Source of the DNA: Siphonodentalium dalli
Lineage: Eukaryota > Mollusca > Scaphopoda > Gadilida > Siphonodentaliidae
Direction: 5' to 3'
Assembly: GCA_032622095.1 (NCBI GenBank)
Contig: CP136062.1
Coordinates: 137,598,351 to 137,662,350 of the forward strand
DNA length: 64,000 nucleotides
The notes beneath the pieces are model-generated. The model searched no databases. It was not told the origin of the DNA and was given only the letters and a program-made list of their open reading frames with translations. How positions within the stretch are numbered: position 1 is the first letter of the stretch; each line of letters begins with the position of its first letter. This document shows, piece after piece, positions 36,316 through 47,191 of this stretch. Position numbers and translations under genes: made by a program.

Positions 36316-36438
36316 TTAAAAGTTCCTATCGTCGTAGAATGGAGCGGCAATCCATGACGTCGCTATCCATTTCTCTCCTGCGGTGATGTCACATCCGCCA
36401 TGTAGGGTGTAGTCATCTTGTTTTCCCATAAAGCTAGT
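36316..36438 (-). CDS. P4HTM-like alternative terminal exon B
   Basis: A 40-codon coding segment plus TAA, preceded on the minus strand by TTTTTTAATTTTAG. It starts in phase 0, the phase left by the donor of exon 50,448-50,558. It contains [19 protein letters not shown], giving the distal iron-binding His and, ten residues later, the 2-oxoglutarate-binding Lys, so it is as complete as exon A at 46,804. AATAAA overlaps the stop codon. Either an alternative last exon of the gene upstream or the remnant of a second copy; I found no duplicates of the other exons between the two. Confidence 0.75.
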   Translation of the reverse strand, partial: TSFMGKQDDYTLHGGCDITAGEKWIATSWIAAPFYDDRNF

Positions 36439-36884
36439 CTAAAATTAAAAAACAAATCGTATTTGATAGCAATATATGACTTGGATATTGGCATCACGGC
36501 TGTTGGAAATTCTTATGAAAATCCGCCAACAAAAACACATACTAATATTTACGAATTATGTTGGGAATTCAAAGCGCGATTGTACGGTGTCGCAAAACCA
36601 GCAAATCGTTTCGGATCTTCAGTGTTAAGTTCAAGAGAGATAACAAATTGGTTAAGAGGAAGACACATTTTCACCATTGGTATATATTTATGCTCAAATG
36701 GGGCTTGGCGCGACTATAGTGTTAGCGTTGATGATGTCATAACTCTCTACTCTGGCTTCGCCCGTAAAGATTATACCCGACCAGTTCAAAACCTTTGATC
36801 TTCTATCTGGGAAGTTTATAACATTGAAGAAAACAATACAGTTAATGTATTTCTGAGTCAATACCGGTTCCTCAATTAAGTTTT

Positions 36885-37055
36885 CCACAGAATTATGGGT
36901 AACCTTTCCGGATTTAGTCGGAAATATGGCTTGTTGCCATTCATCGGAAAGCTCTCCCCGAGAGCTTTCCGATGAATGGCAACAAGCCATATTTCCGAAT
37001 AAATCCGGAAAAGTTACCCATAATTCTGCTGTGGTTAAGAAGTCGATTACTTAGA
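36885..37055. repeat. Long near-perfect hairpin
   Basis: Arms of about 71-74 bp (36,885-36,955 and 36,961-37,034) surround a CCCCG loop. Related to the truncated copy at 292-426. The right flank (37,038-37,055) is the empty-site version of the 178-bp MITE insertion. Confidence 0.9.
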
Positions 37056-37220
37056 GCATTACAGTAGATGAAGGTCTCTGCTCGAGATTGCACCATTTAG
37101 GTGACTGTTCAGTCGAATTTGATTTGCATCGCTTACAATCATGTAATTTCTCACGACAAATAAATTATGTGTTTATTGCGATATTGACTCACACAAGTCA
37201 CAAATATCATGCAATCTCGA

Positions 37221-39450
37221 GATGAAATTGATTGCCCCTTACTTGATGAGATTACCCCTTACTGTAATGAGATTACCCCTTATTGTGATGAGATTACCCC
37301 TTATTGTGATGAGATTACCCCTTACTGTGATGAGATTACCCTTACTGTGATGAGATTACCCTTATTGTGATGAGATTACCCCTTACTGTGACAAGATTAC
37401 CCCTTACTGTGATGAGATTACCCCTTACTGTGATGAGATTACCCCTTACTGTGATGAGATTACCCCTTACTGTGATGAGATTACCCTTACTGTGATGAGA
37501 TTACCCTTACTGTGATGAGATTACCCCTTACTGTGATGAGATTACCCCTTACTGTGATGCGATTACCCCTTACTGTAATGAGATTACCCTTACTGTGATG
37601 AGATTACCCTTACTGTGATGCGATTACCCCTTACTGTGATGAGATTACCCCTTACTGTAATGAGATTACCCTTACTGTGATGAGATTACTCCTTACTGTG
37701 ATGAGAATACCCTTACTGTGATGAGATTACCCTTACTGTGATGAGATTACCCCTTACTGTGATGAGATTACCCCTGACTGTGATGCGATTACTCATTACT
37801 GTGATGAGATTACTCCTTACTGTGATGAGATTACCCATTACTGTGATGAGATTACCCTTACTGTGATGAGATTACCCTTACTGTGATGAGATTACTCCTT
37901 ACTGTGATATTACCCTTACTTTGATGAGATTACCCCTTACTGTGATGAGATTACCCCTTACTGTGATGAGATTACCCTTACTGTGATGAGATTACCCCTT
38001 ACTGTGATGAGATTACCCCTTACTGTGATGCGATTACCCCTTACTGTGATGAGATTACCCTTACTGTGATGAGATTACCCTTACTGTGATGCGATTACCA
38101 CTTACTGTGATGAGATTACCCCTTACTGTAATGAGATTACCCTTACTGTGATGAGATTACTCCTTACTGTGATGAGAATACCCTTACTGTGATGAGATTA
38201 CCCTTACTGTGATGAGATTACCCCTTACTGTGATGAGATTACCCCTGACTGTGATGCGATTACTCATTACTGTGATGAGATTACTCCTTACTGTGATGAG
38301 ATTACCCATTACTGTGATGAGATTACCCTTACTGTGATGAGATTACCCTTACTGTGATGAGATTACTCCTTACTGTGATATTACCCTTACTTTGATGAGA
38401 TTACCCCTTACTGTGATGAGATTACCCCTTACTGTGATGAGATTACCCTTACTGTGATGTGATTATCCCTTACTGTGATGAGAGATTACCCTTACTGTGA
38501 TGAGATTACCCTTACTGTGATGAGATTACCCTTACTGTGGTGAGATTACCCTTACTGTGATGAGATTACCCTTACTGTGATGATATTACCCCTTACTGTG
38601 ATGAGATTACTCCTTACTGTGATGCGATTACCCCTTACTGTGATGAGATTACTCCTTACTGTGATGAGATTACCCCTTACTGTGATGAGATTACCCCTTA
38701 CTGTGATGTGATGAGATTACTCCTTATTGTGATGAGATTACCCTTACTGTGATGAGATTACCCTTACTGTGATGAGATTACCCTTACTGTGATGAGATTA
38801 CCCTTAATGTGATGATATTACCCTTACTGTGATGAGATTACCCCTTACTGTAATGAGATTACCCTTACTGTGATAAGATTACCCTTACTGTGATGAGATT
38901 ACCCCTTACTGTGATGAGATTACCCTTACTATGATGAGATTACCCCTTACTGTGATGAGATTACCCCTTACTGTGATGAGATTACCCCTTACTATGATGA
39001 GATTACCCCTTACTATGATGAGATTACCCCTTACTGTGATGAGATTGCCCCTACAATGATGAGATTACCCCTTACTGTGATGAGATTACCCTTACTGTGA
39101 TGAGATTGCCCCTTACTATGATGAGATTACCCTTACTGTGATGAGATTACCCTTACTGTGATGAGATTACTCCTTACTGTGATGAGATTACCCTTACTGT
39201 GATGAGATTACCCTTACTGTGATGAGATTACCCCTTACTGTGATGAGATTACCCCTTACTGTGATGAGATTACTCATTACTGTGATGAGATTACCCTTAC
39301 TGTGATGAGATTACCCCTTACTGTGATGAGATTACCCCTTACTGTGATGAGATTACTCCTTACTGTGATGAGATTACCCTTACTTTGATGAGATTACTCC
39401 TTACTGTGATGAGATTACCCTTACGGTTATGAGATTGCCACTTACTGTGA
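37221..39450 (+). repeat. 2.2-kb minisatellite, 20-21-bp unit
   Basis: More than a hundred units of GATGAGATTACCCCTTACTGT and a one-base-shorter form, with scattered variants (GCGATT, ACTCC). A block beginning GAGAATACCC at 37,703 is repeated at about 38,174, showing a higher-order duplication of about 471 bp. It lies between the two alternative terminal exons of the P4HTM-like gene. No spacers, so it is not a CRISPR array. Confidence 0.95.
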
Positions 39451-39747
39451 AATATTAAAGAGAAAGTATCAACAAAGAAATATATTCCTTTCGTTGTTTG
39501 ATGAATGTTCGGTTGATCCTGAATCGACCATATTTCCGTTATTAAAGCGAAGCTATGTATCTTTGTCGTTGGATATTGATAAAAAAAATTCCAACTGCTG
39601 TGATTGAAACAAGCTTGCATACCCCACCCCCCCCCCCGATAATGATTATGACACACGTGTTTGTGAAACAAATTTGAACTTTCCTAACATCTGAATATAT
39701 ACACAAACAAAACATGTAGTTTTTAAAGTATAGATGACATATCATTA

Positions 39748-40032
39748 TGAGGCGCCGTTCTTCTATTTATTACCCATTTTGTGAAATCAAGATATCGCAA
39801 AATGAATATATGATATAACAAAATCGAATATATGATATCACAAATTGGAATTAGTGATATCTTAAAATCATTTGGTGATATCATAAAATATTTAATAATA
39901 TTATATATTCGATTTTATTATATAATATATTCATTTTGTGATATCATAAAATGGAATTATTGAAATCACAAAATAGTAAGTATTTCGTGATATCACTAGT
40001 TCGAATATGTAATAAATAGAAGAACGTCGCTC
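39748..40032. mobile_element. MITE with about 10-bp target duplication
   Basis: Ends GAG.CG.CGTTCTTCTATTT at 39,749 and inverted at 40,032; CATATCATTA flanks both sides (39,738-39,747 and 40,033-40,042). A duplication of 9-11 bp and a terminal GAG fit the Mutator superfamily. The interior is an AT-rich palindromic array of GATATCA...AAAAT units. Confidence 0.72.
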
Positions 40033-40106
40033 CATATCATTAATGAATGCAGAAATAAAACAAATTCCTCATATTAAGGAATACACTTTAAGGAATGTTC
40101 ATCTTG

Positions 40107-41000
40107 AATGGTGTGATATATGGGCAATTTAACAGATAAATTGTATTTAGTTGCATGGGATGTATTGATTATGTTACCTTTTCTAGAATATCATAGTTGC
40201 CTCCGATTTAGTGATAAAACATACATATTTCGCTTTTATCACAATAATGCATGGTTGTATACTATGAACGCAATGTATCAAAACACAAAGGAGTACCATA
40301 CATAGAGATCTTCATTTTCAATAAGTTCTAAACTGGACCAAAATTGCCTACATACTCTGTGACAGAAACTGTTTATACCTGGAAATAATATCTGGTTATA
40401 TTCACCAAGGCCACATATACCCAGCACGAAAATTTGTCTTACATAAATTGTACGTTGTAGCGTCTCTTTGATCTAGTGGGATGGGGTTCTATACTATTGA
40501 ATAGAGATGCGAGTATAATAATCATTGCGACTTACGCACATGGTTTATTATCACGGAGAGTGTTGACATTCCGGTAATGGAACTTTAATATTTATACTGC
40601 AATGGTATACACTTAAATTTCTGCGTGAATTAAATAATTAATCATCATGTCGAATGAAACTACCACAAATGCACTGTGTGGTGGAACATTTCTTCGTGTG
40701 CTGCATGGTCGAAATTATTATATTTTACCCAACTGATGTAGTCTAAGCAGAAAATCCGAACTTTTAAAGACGTAAATCATTGGATTTGAATCGCGTTGCC
40801 GTGGCAGGTTAATCCTTCATTGGGTATGTTTTAATGATCTGTGTACCTTTAATGATATTATCAATATACTTTTATATAACTAAAACGTATTTTAACTCCT
40901 ATAGGTGGTTATACAATATGATGCTTTCGACGTGGCATGGCTTGGGGTTGCGGCCATTTTGACAGCCATTTCAGCCGCGATTGTATTATAGCGAGACAAA
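40107..41000 (+). repeat. Repeat P, copy 1
   Basis: Same-orientation match to about 59,998-61,000, including GATAAAACA, CAAAATTGCCTACATACTCT, TGGTATA and ATTTTGACAGCCATTTCA, with indels. No conserved ORF. Confidence 0.7.
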
Positions 41001-41199
41001 ACATACATACTTGTGTGGTTCGACGTTTGTTTTCCACGAAGTCACCCGTTCGTTCGACTTATCGTCAAGCGTTCCCGCGAATATGTCAAGATGTGCTTTG
41101 GCGCCAAGCATTTTTCTTCTTCAGCAACTCAACCCCAATATCAACCGGACAATACTATATTCCGTCTGACCATTAGAGGGACGAAACACCCATTAACGC

Positions 41200-41275
41200 G
41201 GAGGTGTTGTCTTCGTAGGTTTTTCAAGAGTAAAATATCTATTCTGGAAACGCGCTAACCAAATTAACCTAAGGG
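41200..41275 (-). repeat. Short dispersed repeat Q (inverted copy)
   Basis: The complement reads like 51,130-51,220 and 43,127-43,230 (GATAACTCT...CCTACGAAGACAACAC). Three copies in the window. Confidence 0.55.
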
Positions 41276-43126
41276 TGGATACACACATGCATGTAATGTC
41301 TGTATGTAAAATCCATGTATTTTACATGGTCACAACAATCATTGATAGCATTAATCGCCTGCGCGCGATCGTTCGATTTCAACAGGTGAGACCAGTGAGT
41401 AGTTATAAGCCAAAATCAAACTAACTGTTATCAAGAGATTTCAGGCCAGTCATAAACATGTGTTTTTTCATGGGTGCCGAAATGAATAAATCCTGTCTGA
41501 TATCTGTTGCCTGTTTTTCACGAGTTTTAGTTCATTTCGAAAAGTGGATTTGAGTCCGTCGATTTTATACTTGTTTTGTTTCTCGTCATTTCTTGGAAAC
41601 AGGGTCATCCAAACTAAAAATAAAATGTGCAGACTTTTGAAGCTCTTTTATGACGATTGTGATACATGAGTGTTTAATGTCCCACACACTGACTCCCAAT
41701 TTGATCTCGTCCAGCAAAACCCGAACGGCTCTTTGGCTCCACATTTTGGAAGTGCTATATATAGTAATACACATGGCAATCAACTAAATCATACATGGTG
41801 AATTCCATGTTAAGTGATTTAGCCTAATCGGACAACGCCGAGTCGTAAGGATAAGGATATTTGTTTCTCGACTATGCATGGCCTGAGCTCAAATTTTAAC
41901 AGTCCGATATGGTGCTCTCATGCCTTGAATAACAGGCATTGGAAAATTAAGACAGACAATACCAGTTTGTTGAGATTGCTCGGATAATTTGAGTGCGAGC
42001 TCATGTGATAACATTCAATTGGGATTTCCATGCATATATCCCATTACAGCGCCAAAACAATTAATGCAGGTACAGCGTTGAAAGAAAAAAGAGTCGCCCC
42101 CCCCCCATTTTTAACCCAGAATTTACAGAACAGTATATGTTTCTCAGGCCAAAGGATGAACAAGTTCCTAACTGTCACAAGTTTAGCCTGTACAGGCTTG
42201 AATTATCACATTTTGGACTATAATCCATGATTGGGGGAGGGGGCTGTTTCTCGAAAGTTTCGAATAACTAAGGGATTTAGTTGAATGTATCGGCCGGGAT
42301 TATCTGGGCAAGAATGTACAACATAATGGTTTACTTAAATATTCAATAGACGTAAATTGTGCGTATATAACACAAGAGAGGAAAGGTGACGTAGTTGTGA
42401 ACTCGTAGCTAGACAACCCTTTTCCCGAATGAAGACACATATGTACAGCAACACCACCTTCTGTACCTTCAAATTTAAAGCTGTAATAATATGTTCATAA
42501 TTATATGAATAGCATAAATAGCTGCATATGAGATTAATCACTCGTAGCAAACAGGCACGACATATATGACTGTCAACTACAATATTTACAAATCAGGAGT
42601 GCCTTCGTGGCTTCAGGGGGTAGGACTCATGTGCAGCATGCACCCACCCCCAGGTCGAGGAAATATGTAGTGGTCAGTCCGGTAGCTTCCGGGATAATAT
42701 AGCCCCCTTGTTGGGGATCATAGCCCCTGCATTGGGAAATACTGGGACCATCGCTGGTATACAATCAAGAGAAGACTGACAATGATTTAAACAGAACGTC
42801 CAACATTTGGGTTATCGCGCGAACAATTATTTTAAGCGGCCTGAGGACTTCGTCCAGTCAACGGCTCTCTGCACGCTCAGAGTTTGACTCACTGTGGTCA
42901 AACATAGCCGCAATGATTGGGTTGTCAGCAGACACATATTACATGGGCTGTATGATCCATGTAAAACGCAAAATACACGATATTTACAGAGATTACATGC
43001 ATGTGTGTATCCACCCTAACCGTCTGCACCCAACTGTAAATATGTTTAGCCTTGCGTTGTATATCTATATATCTCATCTTGATATTTGTATTGTTTATGT
43101 ATAATGCAAAAATAATTAAATAGAAC

Positions 43127-43230
43127 GAGCACGGAAAGCCATAGACGGTTATCTAATATGTTAGCACTTTTCCAGGATAGATAACTCTTGAAAAACCTGA
43201 GAAGAAAAGACTGTTCGCGTCATTAGAAGA
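43127..43230 (+). repeat. Short dispersed repeat Q
   Basis: Contains GGTTATCT.AT.GGTTAGC-like text and GGATAGATAACTCTTGAAA, shared with 51,130-51,220 and 41,200-41,275. Confidence 0.55.
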
Positions 43231-43879
43231 ACTCCATGATTATAATATTGCGTGGACCACCAGACATCAGACGCAGCCACTAACTCAAATCAAATAACAA
43301 AACCACAGGGCTTGTCGTTAAAGGCACGGATGGCCTTCACGATAGTATTGCTGTTAAAATAGTCCCATTCGTTAAGATTTAAAACCGCCATAAACAAAAA
43401 GGATATTAAAATATAGACAGACATTTTTCTTATACCAATCGTAAATATCGCGTAAATAGTATGATATTGTCAAGTTCGAACGCTGTGTTATGTAAACAAG
43501 AGCAAATTATGTTACAGCACAGTAACTAAATAGTGTGCGATAAGCAAAACACTTAACACAGGGGAGACCCACTGAACTTTAGTTAAAACATACACCATGT
43601 TTTTTACAACATTCCAGTATAGCGCTCGCTAATCCTCGCCACTCAAAATTTCGGTGTTTAATATGGGTCACCGTGAATCACTCTACCAATAAAGATCGAC
43701 ACGGAATTAAATATTCACGTGCTGTATATAAACACGCTCGGCTAACAAAGAGTGTATTTTGTGGATAATATCGCATTCATACGACCTAATACTATTCTAT
43801 TCTATTCAGAAAGCCTACCCCATTTGAAAGGATGTTTTCACCAAAGTAACAGGTATGGGAGGCTAAATTCACAATTAAT

Positions 43880-44110
43880 AGCCAATTACGCTTAAGCGTA
43901 ATGACATTACGCTTAAGCATAATGGAATTACGCTTAAGCATAATGCCACTATGCTTAATCATAATGCCATTATGATTAAGCATAATGCCATTACGTTACG
44001 TTTAAACGTAATGCTATTACACTTAATTGTAATTCCATTATGCTTAAGTGTAATGAAATTTGTATTACCCTTACGCGTAATGGAATTACATTAAAGCGTA
44101 ATTCAAATTC
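43880..44110. repeat. Minisatellite of short palindromes
   Basis: About a dozen diverged units of ATTACGCTTAAGCGTAATG, each a near-perfect palindrome of roughly 16-18 bp. A few more units lie at 44,228-44,300. Confidence 0.8.
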
Positions 44111-44734
44111 CATATGTCAAAACTCCCCTGGAGCTGAAATGGATGTAGCCAATTACTGATGCTAGTAACTTTTGATATTTACCTTAGATGATAACATTAT
44201 ATGTAAGGTAGTAAAGCTATGACAACCTATTACGCTTAAGAGCAATGGCATTACACTTACGCATAATGGAGTTGTGAGTGAGGCAATTTCGCTTAAGCTA
44301 CATTTCCCATAATTAGATATTAAATGTGAATTTGGTATCCCATACACATGTGCCTAATGGAATGTACGACCGCCTATATAGATTTGTCGAGAGGGTCCTA
44401 TGTTTATTTAGTATACAACGATAATAGATATACACAGTGGATCAACGGACACAAACGAAAACCGGAAGTTGCCGAGTCCGAGGCGAGAAATTTGTGTTGT
44501 TTGCAGACACTTTCTGACGCCGTCTTTGGTACTAATAAACACATTTAGACACCACTTCTAAACAGTTTACGGTAAGTGAATATTTCGTCACTAATATTCG
44601 ACCCCCGACGATCAGTTAGAATCAGCTGTCAGTGCACTACCACGGAAAAAATATCCAATTTAAAAATCGCCGCACGACGATTTCTTCCACAAAATATCCC
44701 AGAATATGTAAATTTTCACAATCATCTCAGCAAC

Positions 44735-45075
44735 TTTTCGCCACAACCATTATACAGATCGAAGCGCCTTAAAACATCTTCTCCAGAACCGCAAGACCGA
44801 ACGTGGTCATATTTGGTGGAGATAGTACCAAGGTGACTGGGATTCATTTTTTGTTCAAATAGGTCACTAGGCCAAATATGGGCGGAGCCAGGGACATAAC
44901 TCTTTCCCGCCATGCATAGTAGTTCTTATAACAACTTCTCAATATTTATCAGGTCGATATGGCTTACATTTGGTATGGAGGTGCCTTGTGTGGCTGGGAT
45001 TCAAATTTGTCTGAATGGGGTCACCGGGACATAACTCTTTCCTGTGATAGTAATTCTTAAAACAACTTCTTCTCA
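44735..45075 (+). repeat. Two-unit tandem repeat
   Basis: Phrases TGACTGGGATTCA or TGGCTGGGATTCAAA, then GGGACATAACTCTTTCC, then TTCTTA.AACAACTTCT occur twice about 160-190 bp apart. Confidence 0.65.
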
Positions 45076-46803
45076 AGACCAATAATTACCAAAGATTTAG
45101 GATTTCAGAATTTTGAACATCAAACATAATGATTTTTAAAAAAAAATCAGAACTTGAAAAACAAAAAACATTGTTTTTTTAATTATGTTTTTAAATTTTT
45201 TGTTTCTTTCATTTATCTCCTTTCTCTGGCTATGTCTCTTTTTAGAACTACTTGTTTTAAGTTATTGTAACAAGTACTGACTGGTGTAGTCTTCAGAGTC
45301 TCCGTCTTCTCAGTCTTTACAGTCAGGTCAGAGTCTCAACAGTCATTGACTGTCTTCAAGTGTCTTGTTACTTGAAAGCTATTTCTTTTGATCGGGAGCA
45401 TATGTCTTATCAGGCGATAATCACAGTTAATGTGCAGACTAGTCGTCTGGGAAAAAAAATTGAGGCCGGTAAGAAAATCTCAACCAGACCGGGTACCGGA
45501 AACCACAGTACATGCATGGTTAAGCGTAAAAAGTATACATAGCTGTCCATTCTCGTTTGCTTTTGTGATACACCCGCAGCGTCTCAAAAAACAACAACGT
45601 TTTAGCCATGCATAGGCGATCGTGCACGCACAGAGGCACCCGATTCCTTCGACAACAGAGGTCAGATCGAATGGTATATTTATAGATGTGATTGTGCGGC
45701 GAGAATTTTGTGTATCAGTTTCTCCAGACAAGGTTGGTGTCAGCAAACAAAAGACTGCGACCAGAAACTGTTTTTTGGATTAATGCAGTTGGTTTACGAT
45801 GTACTAGTACTGTACATCACTGGTTATCTATCACATCTGGCGAACATGCACTTCACCAACCTTTAGGAAATGGTACCACCAAGTCCCTATGCATGTAACA
45901 AGTACCTACATATAAGGATTTCATTCACACAATGGAGCGTGTTACACGCGCCTGCATGTGCTCTAATCGACAATCGCGATGCGTTAACTACCTAATATGG
46001 GTGCTGGATTTCCCCTGTTTTTTATTTACAGTTCAGTATGTTATTCTCCTCTATTCGACAGGTAAAACTATATATTAAATTAACAATATGTTGAAAATAA
46101 GATCTTTATTCAATTATAATCAAAATAACACCAGTAGAGACCAATGTACAAAATATCCATTTACCTCAGAGTAATAACAGATCACATGTACATGTAGCTG
46201 AATACCAAAAGTGACAAATTTACAAGCATAATGATGAGCCCCACCCCTCCCCAAAATGGGGAAAAAAATTCAAATGTGAAGCGAAATTCTTGCAGAAGTA
46301 TATGTGGCCGACATATGTCGAACATTCCATTTCATGCCGAAATTATCTAATACAACACAATCACAATAAATGTTATTATGGATGTGTTCTGAATCTCCCA
46401 TATATACATAGCCATGCGCACCGCTCCAGCCGAATTATTTTGTGTTTCTATCCTATCTGACCAACGTACAATGAATTGTTGAAATCTCCCGAACTTTCTA
46501 TAGTTAGAAGGACCATCAAAATATATTATACCTAACTTTTTTAAATTGTCCACGGATATGAAACGGCAAATCGACAAAGTTGGACAGCACTTAGAAGTCT
46601 TATAGGAGTCCTTATAGTCCGGCAGTCATATGCATGCATGATCGATGCGCTGGTATCTTTGTGCGTTCTATTTTCGCAAATGTACTGTGTATGAACTTTC
46701 GCTATTAAATGGTCACGTTGTGCTATATGTGCCCAGTGAACTTAATGGTCATCTTATAAGTCGTGACACATATTTCAGTGTCATCAGCTGGAGATGATCG
46801 GTT

Positions 46804-46938
46804 TTACCACGAGGTTGGAATATCTTTGTGTTCAACGTTGGGAGCAGATATCCAGCTGTTGGCAATCCATTTCGTTCCTTTTATGATGTCACAACCGCCG
46901 TGAAACGAGGCAAAATCCACATCGTCAAGAAAAAAGGT
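46804..46938 (-). CDS. P4HTM: P4HTM-like terminal exon A
   Basis: 44 codons plus TAA; acceptor CACTCTTTTGTAG, phase 0. Encodes DDVDFASFHGGCDIIKGTKW and a C-terminus ending HKDIPTSW. Differs from exon B mainly before the His and in the last dozen residues. Confidence 0.88.
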   Translation of the reverse strand, partial: TFFLDDVDFASFHGGCDIIKGTKWIANSWISAPNVEHKDIPTSW

Positions 46939-47152
46939 CTACAAAAGAGTGCAAAAGGCAAATGAACGAGAGCAGCACGAAACTAAGAGAAAAATAAATC
47001 CATGAGAAAAATAGAACAGCAAAATGGGAGATCCAGAACGAGAAAGAGAGAAAGAGAGATTAAGAGAGCGAGAAACAGGAATGATCCAGATGGATTCTGT
47101 GGAGAGGTATAGAGAGAGAGAGCGAGATCGATCGATCGAGAGAGAGAGATAT

Positions 47153-47191
<39 letters not shown>

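Noticed and set aside
36418-36798. 126-codon plus-strand ORF
   Set aside because: Overlaps exon B of the P4HTM-like gene on the other strand, lacks an ATG at the stated start, and has no family resemblance.
37221-39450. CRISPR array
   Set aside because: Units are contiguous with no unique spacers and the context is eukaryotic; it is a minisatellite.
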